Assembly (NCBI GenBank): GCA_012934845.2
Contig: WNNJ02002991.1
Location: 143,383-207,382 of the forward strand
Direction of reading: 5' to 3'
Length of the DNA: 64,000 bases
Source of the DNA: Pomphorhynchus laevis
Taxonomy: Eukaryota; Acanthocephala; Palaeacanthocephala; Echinorhynchida; Pomphorhynchidae
Shown here piece by piece: positions 59,601-64,000 of the stretch (the stretch's first letter is position 1; every line of letters starts with the position of its first letter). The notes beneath the pieces were generated by a model that saw only the letters and a program-made list of their open reading frames with translations, ran no database searches and was not told where the DNA came from. Both the position numbers and the translations under genes were made by a program.

Positions 59601-62600
59601 TGAATTGATTAGAAACTACTAGGAAACATTACTCTCTAAGGGAATCTCAAATTGTATTCACGTTGATTATCATTTTTCAAATGCGATAACGACGACATAA
59701 AAATGAAATCGGTTTAAACGGGGCTTGTTTGCGGTTCTGCCGGGTAAAATATACTCCTAATAAGACATAATATGCACCCTTAGGCTATTTAGCTAACATT
59801 TAAGTAAGACTATTCAGCTAACATTGAACTCTTTAGCTAACATTTAAGAACCCTTCGATATAAGCATATTTGATATAAGGATATTTGATAAATGAAAATT
59901 AAAAGCACTGGACTTCTGTACAGGCGGATATTTATTCTATTAGTTAAAAACACTGGACTTATGTACAGGCAGATATTTATTCTATTAGACATATAAATTG
60001 TGCCTAATGCATGTTATAAGTAAATAAATAATCTTTATTTTTAATAAAATAAAGATTTGTATTTATGTTAAAAAGAATTTTGTTTCTGATTAATTTCTTA
60101 CAAAAGTATGAGCAGAGAGTTAGATAAATTCTTAATTTCAGAACAAATATTGCAAATAGATATCAATGCAGATAGACATTCACAGCAATGGCGAAAAAAG
60201 GTACTTCCAATCATCATACATATAATGTCGATAGCTTAACGGATATATGGATACCTTATGATATGGATAGCTTATGATAGTTATAGAAATACAATTAAAT
60301 GATGCAAACATCATTATAGCAGTAATTATTCGAGCATATTGTAAAAATATTTGCGTTTAAAAAATACAAATAAGAATTGGTTTTCCCTTTAATAAGAAAC
60401 AAATATTCTTTATAACAACAGGACGAATATTTTAAGAACGAAGCTTATACTTTTAACGATATTTGTTTTATTAAAATTCTATCATCCCTCAAAAATAAAA
60501 TGTTTAAAAAATCATTTTTTTAATTCTTTAAATTTTGTTTCAATTGAATTATAAATACGAATATCTTTACATAAACTAAAGATGTTCTTATAAATTACAA
60601 TAAAAGTTTGTTTTACAAGTTAAAATTGTAAATGTTACCATCTACATGAAAATTAAGGATGTTCAATTAACTCTTTTACATTTTTCAATTAATTTGATTA
60701 TTAATTGATCATTTAATTAATTATTAATTAGTTAATCATTTATTTTTATTTATAAGGGTTCTCATAAATAGGCAGCTTTCCTATTTAATGTAAAAGTTTT
60801 GTCATGCAGAATTAAATCACATTTAAATTATTTTTAGCTTGATTATTTTGGGGTTCAATTTAAGAGTCTATGTTTTACTTGTAATGAATAAATTATGCAT
60901 TATATATAACTGTATAATTATATGAGAATAAAATCAATCAATTACTAATTCACTAATTACTCAAGGATGTAGTTAAATTACTATTTACCTACTCGATAAA
61001 TTCACTTTTATGTCTACCTTAATTAAAAAATTAATTAAAAAAGTTGATTTATTAATCAAGAGTAATAAAATAGATGCATTAAAAATTAATAGCGAATTAA
61101 ATTAAAAACAGGAGATTTCTGTCCAGAAGAATAGTCACACTTTTGTTAAATATCATCTTTACATTTCGGCCCATACGGATCTTCAGGGATTTGAATATGA
61201 GATAGCATTATCTATGGAAATATAGAGAAAGCTAGGACTTGATTTTCTTTATTTCTCTAGGAATGTTTTAAGCTCGAAATATTTATTTTTAATGAATAAA
61301 TTTAAATTTGAAAATATGCAACAAATATCAAATTTTAATGCATCTGAAAAAAATAAAATTATTAAACTTATCTATTAAATATAAATATTATGTATTTTAT
61401 AATGACGTGATTATTGTTTATGCAAGTATAAAACAAGTGTACAAAAAATCAATACCAGATTTTTGGTCAGTAAATCGATGACTAATCGGGAACTAATGAC
61501 GCATATGTGTGGTTTAGACATGAGGCGCTTGAGAAACAATTCCTCTGTGATATCTTTATTTTCCGAGTTGGCTTTGCATTCATCTGTCATAGGAATAGAC
61601 GTAACCTGGGCAGTATCAGCTGCAGAACAATTCACGGATGAAACACCGATAACAGACCAAGTTCGATCAATGGAACAGTCTAAAGTGTTAGCTGAGGTCG
61701 ATGGCGGGATTTGGAAGTCATCCAACACAAATACATATTGTTCAAGGACTCTAGGTTGAGAAGGTTTTTGTTCTTCATGCTTTTCATTTTCACGCTGTCT
61801 CCGATCTTCCTGTTTTTGCTTCTTCCGTTTCACATTTGGAGTTTGGTCTGAATTACATAAACTGGTTGGGTTGGTAGCAGCAGTCGATAGAGACTTTGAT
61901 ACGGACAATGATGACGGCAATCCCGTATTTTGTTGTGTAGATAAAGCGTCTTTGCTATGATATTTCACAGCGTAATGGTCAATAAGGGCAGTATCCACAG
62001 ACTTTAGATCTTTTATAAATCTAACGCTGTGCTGTGTTTCGCCGATTGCGTGATACAATTCAAAATTATTACGTGCAACACCGCAGATATCCAGCATTGT
62101 AGCTAAATAATATATTTGAAAGTAATTTATTATTTTTTGTCAAAACTTGATAATTATAAAGAACACCTGCTCTTTATTATGGCAAAAAATGAAATATTTG
62201 TACGTTTTTAGTTTTAATTAGAATTCCATCCACACATCTGACAGTATTTATGACGTATAACATTCCCTGGTAATTAAAAAATGGATAATGTTATGGAATT
62301 GTTTTTATATTACGAAAAAATATGTTATTTTTTGAGAAAAAACGTTTTATGTATATTTTTGACATACTTTGCTAATATCATTAGTTTTACATAAAGAAAA
62401 ATAGTTAAAATGTAGCTATACTATAGAGGCCAAATGCTAAGCAGCATAAAGCATTCAAAACAATTAACAAACAATGTCAATAACGGTGGCTATTGAATAC
62501 TGTTTAATATTGCACAAATTCAGCGACTTTATTGATTTTTCATTTCTTAAAGAATTGATTCGTGAAACATAAACATCATGTATTTTCTTTAAAATAACAA

Positions 62601-63329
62601 ATTAAATGATGGCTTAAGCAAACACTGTTTTATGGTCACTGACACATTTGCCATAGACTAATGCATGACCTTAGGATTATCCACCTAAATTATTTTATCC
62701 AACATAATATCAAAAATATTTACACAAATATTTTACAAAAATAGTAGGCTTTATTATCATAATAAAATTTGGAACATTTATTCGTAATAAAATCATTTGT
62801 TATTTATTCGTAATAAATTATTGAAATCTTAAATTTTTAGTTGAATAATTTGTGCATATGTGCTGGATTGTTGTTTCAGTGAAAATACTTTTATATTTTA
62901 GAAAACCTAAAACGGCGCATATGAAAAAAAACTATACCATTGGAACTAAGAAATTGAAAAGACTTTTTGTTTCTTTGACTGCTGTCACTATTCTAATATA
63001 AACTTCGGGTCTGGACTTTTATATTTGTATGGTATTTCCCTGAAGTAGGATATATAAACCAGATGAATAATAACGAAAATTTCTATAATACGCTAGAATC
63101 TTTACTTGTATGTAATTAGGAAGAAATAATATATGCTTGGATAAAATTAGGAAGAAATACTAGGTACTCGGATATAATGATGGATAAATACTAGATGCTT
63201 GCATATAATGAGGACGAAATACTTACCACGTTTTACATCATCAACCCACATTACTTCTGTTTTATGCACTTTACATCCTTTAACCCCCTTTGTCCCCTTT
63301 ATGTTCAAACTAGAAATTATTAATTTCAT
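26577..63329 (-). CDS. pbl: Rho guanine nucleotide exchange factor Pebble/Ect2 (whole gene, 15 coding exons)
   Basis: Fifteen exons joined in phase give 2946 nt, 981 residues plus stop; human ECT2 is about 914. Order: N-terminal BRCT-like part with a long insert (about 35-250), BRCT1 (about 255-335, IRHMGGSVSRD, STHLISN, WVEKCW), BRCT2 (about 345-437, LGFNDDEIDLIA, CTHLIL), basic linker NSVKRRRRSSRLS, DH domain (about 505-745, TEKNYLQIL, LIRPVQRIPSVILL), PH domain (about 765-890), basic tail. The protein activates RhoA at the equatorial cortex for cytokinesis and is held inactive by its BRCT repeats until it binds the RacGAP50C/centralspindlin partner; that role is family knowledge. Exons were placed by BRCT/DH/PH conservation plus GT-AG sites and matching phases. 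Introns 6, 13 and 14 are 54, 47 and 50 bp; the largest, intron 5, is about 7.5 kb. The start ATG is provisional, as a further 5' exon cannot be excluded. Confidence 0.95.
26675..26789 (-). CDS. pbl: pbl exon 14: basic tail
   Basis: MKSQIHRGLSRVFSMQERR and NSRKRPPPP, matching the post-PH basic region of Ect2 (KVTRAFSFSK-like). Donor CCA|GTAAGT, phase 0. Confidence 0.9.
26837..26907 (-). CDS. pbl: pbl exon 13
   Basis: NSVFTEEIKSGRKRLVRSTT, 71 nt. Donor CG|GTGAGT (phase 2) is completed by A of exon 14. The intron to exon 14 is 47 bp. Confidence 0.85.
27395..28510 (+). repeat. Two copies of the Penelope-type (second family) repeat, in pbl intron 12
   Basis: GGAGCCGAAACCTGATAGCA / GGGGCCGAAACCTGATAGCA at about 27635 and 28243, each followed by TAGCAGTTCCTCSTGATGACC and the AT-rich tail ending GTAGACTCAGTTAGCTGATT. 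Orientation is opposite to the copies at 20.6 and 49.0 kb. Non-coding here, with a partial duplication of the end at 27950. Confidence 0.65.
28511..29053. repeat. Degenerate tandem repeat and AT-rich DNA
   Basis: ATACTTTGAATCAAAGAATT units repeat loosely at 28590-28745. The rest of the stretch to the LINE end is AT-rich. Confidence 0.5.
29054..31290 (-). mobile_element. RPDG-type LINE, near full ORF2 length but frame-broken
   Basis: Minus strand from about 31200: AAGGPDGLSPLHLKD and FFFWAKLIALDKPDCGL; then IGVGTTCGAEAEVHASR, LKLDFRNAFNCMSR, GVQHGDPLCPLLFSVAVHHL, IWYLDDATLSGD (YLDD catalytic box) and LELNPSKCEVV; then VVLGGIGMKSAANIALPAYL; then RTDGKRPDGATLVPWERGR, LAWDCTC, RTKYSDLN and FLLQRINADIQRGNGACI. 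The RPDG...PW..GR...WD.TC block looks like a PD-(D/E)XK-type nuclease. At least three frame changes separate the blocks. Fragments of the same family lie at 23461-23825 and 34107-34373. It is inserted in pbl intron 12. Confidence 0.9.
29141..29175. repeat. Perfect 16-bp-arm hairpin inside the LINE
   Basis: CTGTAGCAGGAATCTC, CCC, GAGATTCCTGCTACAG. It lies where the LINE protein should run straight from a TSDRE block to FLLQR, so it is extra sequence made of an inverted copy of its neighbour. A similar hairpin, CTTCTATGTG...CACATAGAAG, lies at about 29659-29681. Confidence 0.75.
31291..31675. other. pbl intron 12, 5' part
   Basis: AATTCGTCATAATTCGTCA short repeats near 31425-31455 and TA-rich runs at 31500-31650. 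A 73-codon plus-strand frame here is low-complexity AT sequence and not supported. Confidence 0.45.
31676..31854 (-). CDS. pbl: pbl exon 12: C-terminal half of PH domain
   Basis: Acceptor TTTCAG|GA completes Gly from exon 11. NKDAFGITYVDEKICRTS, SLIFILIEGHGVDIEEF and EMTNLVLQQRCLTDF align with AFALLVR...NVLLSFQM...VANTICKAD of human ECT2. Donor GACTTT|GTAAGT, phase 0. Confidence 0.85.
31855..33414. other. pbl: pbl intron 11
   Basis: Contains the 21-bp minisatellite at 32115-32245 and an exon-like segment at 32304-32428 (see findings). The remainder, including a 64-codon plus-strand frame at 32515-32709, shows nothing recognisable. Confidence 0.5.
32115..32245. repeat. Degenerate minisatellite, about 21 bp unit
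   Basis: TTTTGCAATCAATCGCGACG and variants (CAATCAATTTCGAAAC, CAATCAGTATCGACG) recur about five times. Confidence 0.65.
33415..33616 (-). CDS. pbl: pbl exon 11: N-terminal half of PH domain
   Basis: Acceptor CCTAG|TTT; FARVRPQGFFKSSIMGMR, KKKFKHLLEVKILHIKKIH and YRQYK. KFKHLLEV...HIKK aligns without gaps to the LKHIHL...QIKK strand of ECT2. Donor AAA G|GTATTT, phase 1. An internal GAA|GTAAAA is a weaker donor. Confidence 0.85.
33617..34798. other. pbl: pbl intron 10
   Basis: Holds the LINE fragment at 34107-34373. Otherwise AT-rich; a 60-codon plus-strand frame at 34600-34782 has no recognisable feature. Confidence 0.5.
34107..34373 (-). mobile_element. RPDG-type LINE fragment, nuclease-like block
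   Basis: PPFDGVTLTPWEAGRILVWD, FTCPKTLAASHVA, RTKYSGFED and VPIVIETLGEIGP, colinear with the C-terminal block of the LINE at 29054-31290. It is cut at both ends and lies in pbl intron 10. Confidence 0.8.
34799..34918 (-). CDS. pbl: pbl exon 10: DH-PH junction
   Basis: PSLSSKCRSFIREVSLVEL and GEGSSIVLFVFEDCLE, matching LLSSHRSLVQRVETISL and VTLFLFNDCLE of ECT2. Acceptor TTTTTTAAG|CCT, donor TTAGAA|GTAAGT, phase 0. Confidence 0.9.
35280..35720 (+). mobile_element. LINE 3'-terminal fragment
   Basis: IQATKMRFLHGVGGFTLGDK, VRNSVIWDGLGVKSLVLH, then SQLRLLGHVLRISIDRISLR and GRRLRGRPRL, the C-terminal QLRW-GH-RM and GRR-RGRP blocks of many LINE RTs. GC content is higher than the surroundings. Stops and one frame change are present. 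Confidence 0.8.
36478..36645 (+). mobile_element. Possible SINE
   Basis: CCTGGGTTTCGATTCGTCGA resembles a tRNA B box. The segment is GC-richer than its surroundings and is followed by an AATACT simple repeat typical of SINE tails. The A box is not clear. Confidence 0.35.
36823..37131 (-). CDS. pbl: pbl exon 9: core of DH domain
   Basis: EFETDLRCRRLRISD, then LLIRPVQRIPSVILLFGGNK, the signature DH helix; LTDCINTLKQIAENLNSEK; ends VDKCP. Acceptor TTTCTAG|GAG, donor CCG|GTAAGT, phase 0 both ends. Confidence 0.95.
37132..38357. other. pbl: pbl intron 8
   Basis: AT-rich, no recognised repeat or gene. Confidence 0.5.
38358..38752 (-). CDS. pbl: pbl exon 8: start of DH domain
   Basis: MAEIQITEKNYLQILELLAE (conserved region 1, TE-x-NYL), then FIDQIFKTILPLYLLHLEIY and FDQYIK. 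Acceptor TTATTAG|AC completes Asp with the G of exon 7. Donor AAA|GTACGC. Confidence 0.95.
39343..39564. repeat. Perfect 222-bp palindrome, no spacer
   Basis: Arms 39343-39453 and 39454-39564 are exact inverted copies around GATAGTTTAAACTATC; I compared both arms base by base. Outer ends ATTGTTTTAGAAGTTGACGA. It shares TTGTAAGTAGTTA next to the centre with the foldback at 17658-17895. Confidence 0.95.
40440..40770. repeat. Unassigned GC-rich insert with terminal hairpin
   Basis: A GC-rich block in AT-rich DNA. It ends in a foldback: CTCAGCACGGGCTTGAAACC (40697 on) pairs imperfectly with GGTTCCAAGACAGTGCTGAG (to 40761) around TGGCCGAGTTGGCCA. No protein motif is recognised; probably a transposon end. 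Confidence 0.5.
43263..43458 (-). CDS. pbl: pbl exon 7: basic linker
   Basis: ANRDYSSTCDLRG, then Ser-rich, then NSVKRRRRSSRLSLLETD, the counterpart of the NRKRRRLKE nuclear localisation region of ECT2. Donor AGA G|GTATTT, phase 1. Confidence 0.9.
43513..43566 (-). CDS. pbl: pbl exon 6: end of BRCT2
   Basis: WFADSLNVNGRLNERIYM, 54 nt, matching the WFWGSIQMD...YLYEK end of BRCT2. Acceptor TTCTAG|TGG, donor ATG|GTACAA. Intron 6 is 54 bp. Confidence 0.9.
43567..45969. other. pbl: pbl intron 5, 3' part
   Basis: AT-rich. A 113-codon plus-strand frame at 44418-44759 is listed separately. A cluster of TTATAAATTATAAATT repeats lies at 45490-45570. Confidence 0.45.
44418..44759 (+). CDS. Unidentified open frame antisense in pbl intron 5
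   Basis: 113 codons. The second half (VTKLINDLNKFGINQF, EAIIAILPDDNIKIYF) looks protein-like. An ACAG|GTGACT before it could be an acceptor. No domain recognised and no copy elsewhere in the window. May be chance. Confidence 0.2.
   Translation: MIKCQSSKLEKRSVHKHDFIMIKVRYFFHIRRNILTYNKVSVLHAMLQVTKLINDLNKFGINQFDSNTPEAIIAILPDDNIKIYFKILCFMFPFKIHLYPSAGSSRLNFDDNM
46839..46977 (+). CDS. Duplicate lectin exon 1
   Basis: Same 46 codons as 13564-13702 apart from Phe to Val before the donor. Signal peptide and donor G|GTATGA retained. Confidence 0.55.
47803..47914 (+). CDS. Duplicate lectin exon 2
   Basis: Acceptor TTATTAAAAG|TC retained. It reads NAWRLIGSINTINDMIALL and NREAYDGSIWN. Nine base differences from 14371-14486 all change residues. 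The don-side CAG|GT is replaced by unrelated sequence, and the frame stops soon after. Confidence 0.5.
47915..48835. other. pbl: pbl intron 5, middle
   Basis: AT-rich; a 74-codon minus-strand frame at 47878-48102 is unrecognised and overlaps the duplicate edge. Confidence 0.4.
48836..49500 (-). mobile_element. Copy of the second Penelope-type family with a short frame
   Basis: AAATCAGTTAACTGAGTCTA, GGAGGAACTGCTATGCTATC and GGTTTCGGCCCCTATTGCTC match the repeats at 20.6 and 28.2 kb. The minus strand at 49497-49207 has a 96-codon frame (ICNDIGFLQNRLNNLIDTYF ... KFLWMDNK) of which only the end is kept at 28.1 kb. Its function is unknown; it may be an upstream part of the element's protein. Remnant only. 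Confidence 0.5.
49600..49975. repeat. 11-bp minisatellite
   Basis: Units of GAGCCGTCTAT / GAGCCGTCTAG / GAACAGTCTAG in head-to-tail order, more than thirty, degenerate on the left and regular on the right. Not a CRISPR: there are no spacers. Confidence 0.9.
49976..51064. other. pbl: pbl intron 5, 5' part
   Basis: No recognised element between the minisatellite and exon 5. Confidence 0.45.
51065..51382 (-). CDS. pbl: pbl exon 5: BRCT1 end and BRCT2
   Basis: RAVSYGNCKIVSESWVEKCW with the BRCT Trp; then FSLLGFNDDEIDLIAQQAQK, VEECTHLIL and PKYVVFYD. Acceptor TTTATTTAG|CGA, donor GAT|GTAAGT, phase 0 both ends. Confidence 0.95.
51661..52425. repeat. Second block of the lectin-region duplicate
   Basis: Matches 14879-15015 and then 18046-18660 continuously, lacking the Penelope element. 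Contains the 80-codon minus-strand frame at 52201-51959 and only one satellite unit. Confidence 0.8.
51959..52201 (-). CDS. Duplicate of the 80-residue cysteine-rich frame
   Basis: Same length as 18205-18447; middle reads KCKCDDLLCSF instead of KCQCDRLSCSF. All six cysteines kept. Function unknown. Confidence 0.3.
   Translation of the reverse strand: MEGDLKWITILFKMSGFLINQRQFQNVITTQYVIDTKEKCKCDDLLCSFLESWLFDFCGTQYSQGYTRKYIKPGISCAKC
52695..52860. repeat. Foldback, arms about 65 bp
   Basis: AATTTATTTAATTGAATATT pairs with AATATTCAATTAAATAAATT, and AATTTGAAGAAGGCTGG with CCAGCTTTCTTCTAATTT. The centre contains AAGATGATGTTAGCTA, reminiscent of the GATGCTAACAG end of the 7872-8178 family. Confidence 0.7.
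54389..54585. repeat. Tandem duplication, about 100 bp unit
   Basis: TTCATTTTCAAATTTCTAAA ... GATGCAACGAGTTTGCTACA is followed by a diverged second copy ending GTGCAACGGATTTGCTGCAA. Confidence 0.7.
54768..54866 (-). CDS. pbl: pbl exon 4: BRCT1
   Basis: AQLIRHMGGSVSRDIQLNST, HLISNINYGDAYL: the MGG and THL-SN core of BRCT1. Acceptor GTTTCAG|GCT, donor CTG|GTATGT, phase 0. Confidence 0.95.
55040..55690. repeat. Foldback of the 7872-8178 family with a LINE piece as its loop
   Basis: TCCATTATTGATAATGAGTT ... CTGTTAGCATCTTC at 55075-55155 and GAAGATGCTAATAG ... CAATAATGGATCAT at 55430-55515 are inverted arms. Between them, 55190-55385 matches 4425-4615 of the CR1-like LINE in the same orientation (minus). 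A third partial arm lies at about 55620-55680. Confidence 0.75.
56300..57860. repeat. Diverged direct duplication
   Basis: TTGATAAATTTATTAATTAC ... TTAAAACATTTTATCG at 56310-56395 recurs at 57768-57860; GTTGAAATGCGGGTCACATC at 56615 recurs at 57602 and, altered, at 57440. TTTATTAATTATTTTTAGTA at about 57490 also recurs at about 58235. Confidence 0.7.
57880..57975. repeat. Cluster of short nested palindromes
   Basis: TTCGATAGAAC and its inverse GTTCTATCGAA alternate several times, giving overlapping hairpins at the edge of the LINE 3' end. Confidence 0.75.
57985..58200 (+). mobile_element. LINE 3' end, same family as 4285-5840
   Basis: HVPNYSNNYGLRSFLVAAPL, AWNQLPLVVRRAPSFITFKH and LLRSHLLDT then stop; the 3' UTR GCTGACACGCATTTGCCAC matches the minus-strand copy at about 4300. 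It is GC-rich against its surroundings, hence a less decayed, 5'-truncated copy. Confidence 0.85.
58582..58671 (-). CDS. pbl: pbl exon 3: start of BRCT1
   Basis: PIPQPEFPLYCYHMKDVNAC, IGTVQDADRI; matches PLPFSCRPLYCTSM...CFTG of ECT2. Acceptor TGTTTAG|CCA, donor ATT|GTAAGT, phase 0. Confidence 0.9.
58672..61455. other. pbl: pbl intron 2
   Basis: AT-rich. Short direct repeats: GCTAACATTTAAG at 59790-59850, and ACTGGACTTCTGTACAGGC / ACTGGACTTATGTACAGGC at about 59910 and 59952. No coding region recognised. Confidence 0.5.
61456..62102 (-). CDS. pbl: pbl exon 2: N-terminal BRCT-like region with a long insert
   Basis: It begins by completing Ala after exon 1, then TMLDICGVARNNFELYHAIG and VRFIKDLKSVDT, comparable to the first BRCT half (ILVQEAGKQEELIKAL). 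About 65 low-complexity residues follow, including VKRKKQKQEDRRQRENEKHE. Then EQYVFVLDDFQ matches FENVFVVTDFQ. A second Ser/Thr-rich insert precedes KPHICVISSRLVIDLLTKNL. Donor CTG|GTATTG. Confidence 0.85.
62103..63226. other. pbl: pbl intron 1
   Basis: AT-rich; GAAATACTAGGTACTCGGAT-like degenerate repeats near 63110-63220. Nothing else recognised. Confidence 0.45.
63227..63329 (-). CDS. pbl: pbl exon 1 (first coding exon found)
   Basis: MKLIISSLNIKGTKG, VHKTEVMWVDDVKR. Donor CGT G|GTAAGT leaves phase 1, completed by CT of exon 2. The frame is open upstream of the ATG, and a TTAG lies 6 bp before it, so this could be an internal exon. Residues here show no clear conservation. Confidence 0.6.
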
Positions 63330-64000
63330 ACTTTCTAATATGAATATATATAGGTGTAAAAAGGAAAGGTAAATGAAAAATGATGTAAATGGTATTAAAA
63401 AGGGTACATGGAATTTAAGGGGACCAAGTGGGTAAAACGAGTAAAGGGAATAAATGGGGGTGTAATTAGATAAATGAGGTAAAAGGGAGTATAGGAGTTT
63501 AAAGGAATATTAATATATGACAAATAATGTGATAATTTTATTCCGGGGAAAACATATCTGGACTGATAATTCTAGGTGCATAATGTGTATACATAATTTA
63601 GCAAATGGTACGACCATTGAATGATTCATAGAACTAGCCTTCTTCTGATGCATATAACTTCATGTTAATGATAGAAAACAATCGACGATTTAAGATGATT
63701 TAGGTGTTAAAGAACCGGATAATGTTACATTATAATCACCTGCGACTTTTATTGGATACATAAGTGGACATTAATTAGGGAGCTTTGAAAATTCCTCATT
63801 TTAATAATTTTTTAAGCAAATGATTTTTTAATAATTTTAAAGTAAATGATTTATGAAGTAAATATCATAATAGTTTATTATGATATTATAATAATGATAA
63901 TAATAATATAATAATATCATAATATAATAATATATTAATATTATTAATATATTATTATAATATTATTATATTAATATTATAATATTATATTAATATAATA
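63330..64000. other. Upstream of pbl: G-rich short runs, then TA-rich DNA
   Basis: 63360-63500 contains many short AAGGGG/GGGGGT runs on the plus strand; 63880-64000 is almost pure AT (TAATATTA repeats). A promoter probably lies here or beyond, but no element can be named. Confidence 0.35.

Noticed and set aside
1-64000. tRNA or rRNA genes
   Set aside because: I found no cloverleaf with both A and B boxes and no conserved rRNA word; the B-box-like GGTTTCGATTC near 36590 fits a SINE better.

Overview
This is an AT-rich eukaryotic window, most likely from an insect. It has spliced genes with canonical GT-AG introns (three only 47-54 bp long), many decayed LINE and Penelope-like retroelements, foldback repeats and satellites, and no prokaryotic features. 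Two host genes could be rebuilt exon by exon from reading frame, splice phase and family conservation.

The main gene is an Ect2/Pebble ortholog on the minus strand, from 63329 down to 26577. Fifteen exons join in phase into a 2946-nt reading frame (981 residues plus stop). The product has tandem BRCT domains, a basic linker, a Dbl-homology RhoGEF domain, a PH domain and a basic tail. Its introns, up to 7.5 kb, hold most of the repeats of the right half of the window.

The second gene is on the plus strand at 13564-24671, tail-to-tail with pbl. It encodes a secretory-pathway L-type (leguminous-type) lectin of the ERGIC-53/VIP36 kind: signal peptide, lectin fold with a CxxDF disulfide motif, and a C-terminal membrane anchor. 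In this assembly its third exon is interrupted by a 160-bp inversion bounded by a 9-bp inverted repeat. Turning the segment round on paper restores frame, the FDxYxN calcium/sugar motif and the splice phase (283 residues). Part of this gene (upstream region, exon 1, intron 1, exon 2 and a later intron) is duplicated inside pbl introns 5 and 4. The non-coding parts of the duplicate are almost identical to the source, but exon 2 carries nine differences, all changing an amino acid.

Layout: 1-5.9 kb is a graveyard of LINE fragments; 5.9-11.6 kb is AT-rich with two foldbacks; 11.7-24.7 kb is the lectin gene, carrying a Penelope-like element with a hammerhead ribozyme motif, an eight-unit 136-bp satellite, a second Penelope-type fragment and several foldbacks; 25.1-26.2 kb holds LINE and ribozyme-repeat fragments; 26.6-63.3 kb is pbl with its repeat-filled introns; 63.3-64 kb is AT-rich upstream sequence.

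The most unusual signals are the micro-inverted lectin exon, the amino-acid-changing divergence between the two lectin exon-2 copies, the split placement of the duplicate around pbl exon 5, two hammerhead motifs with a compensatory base-pair change, and a perfect 222-bp palindrome in pbl intron 7.
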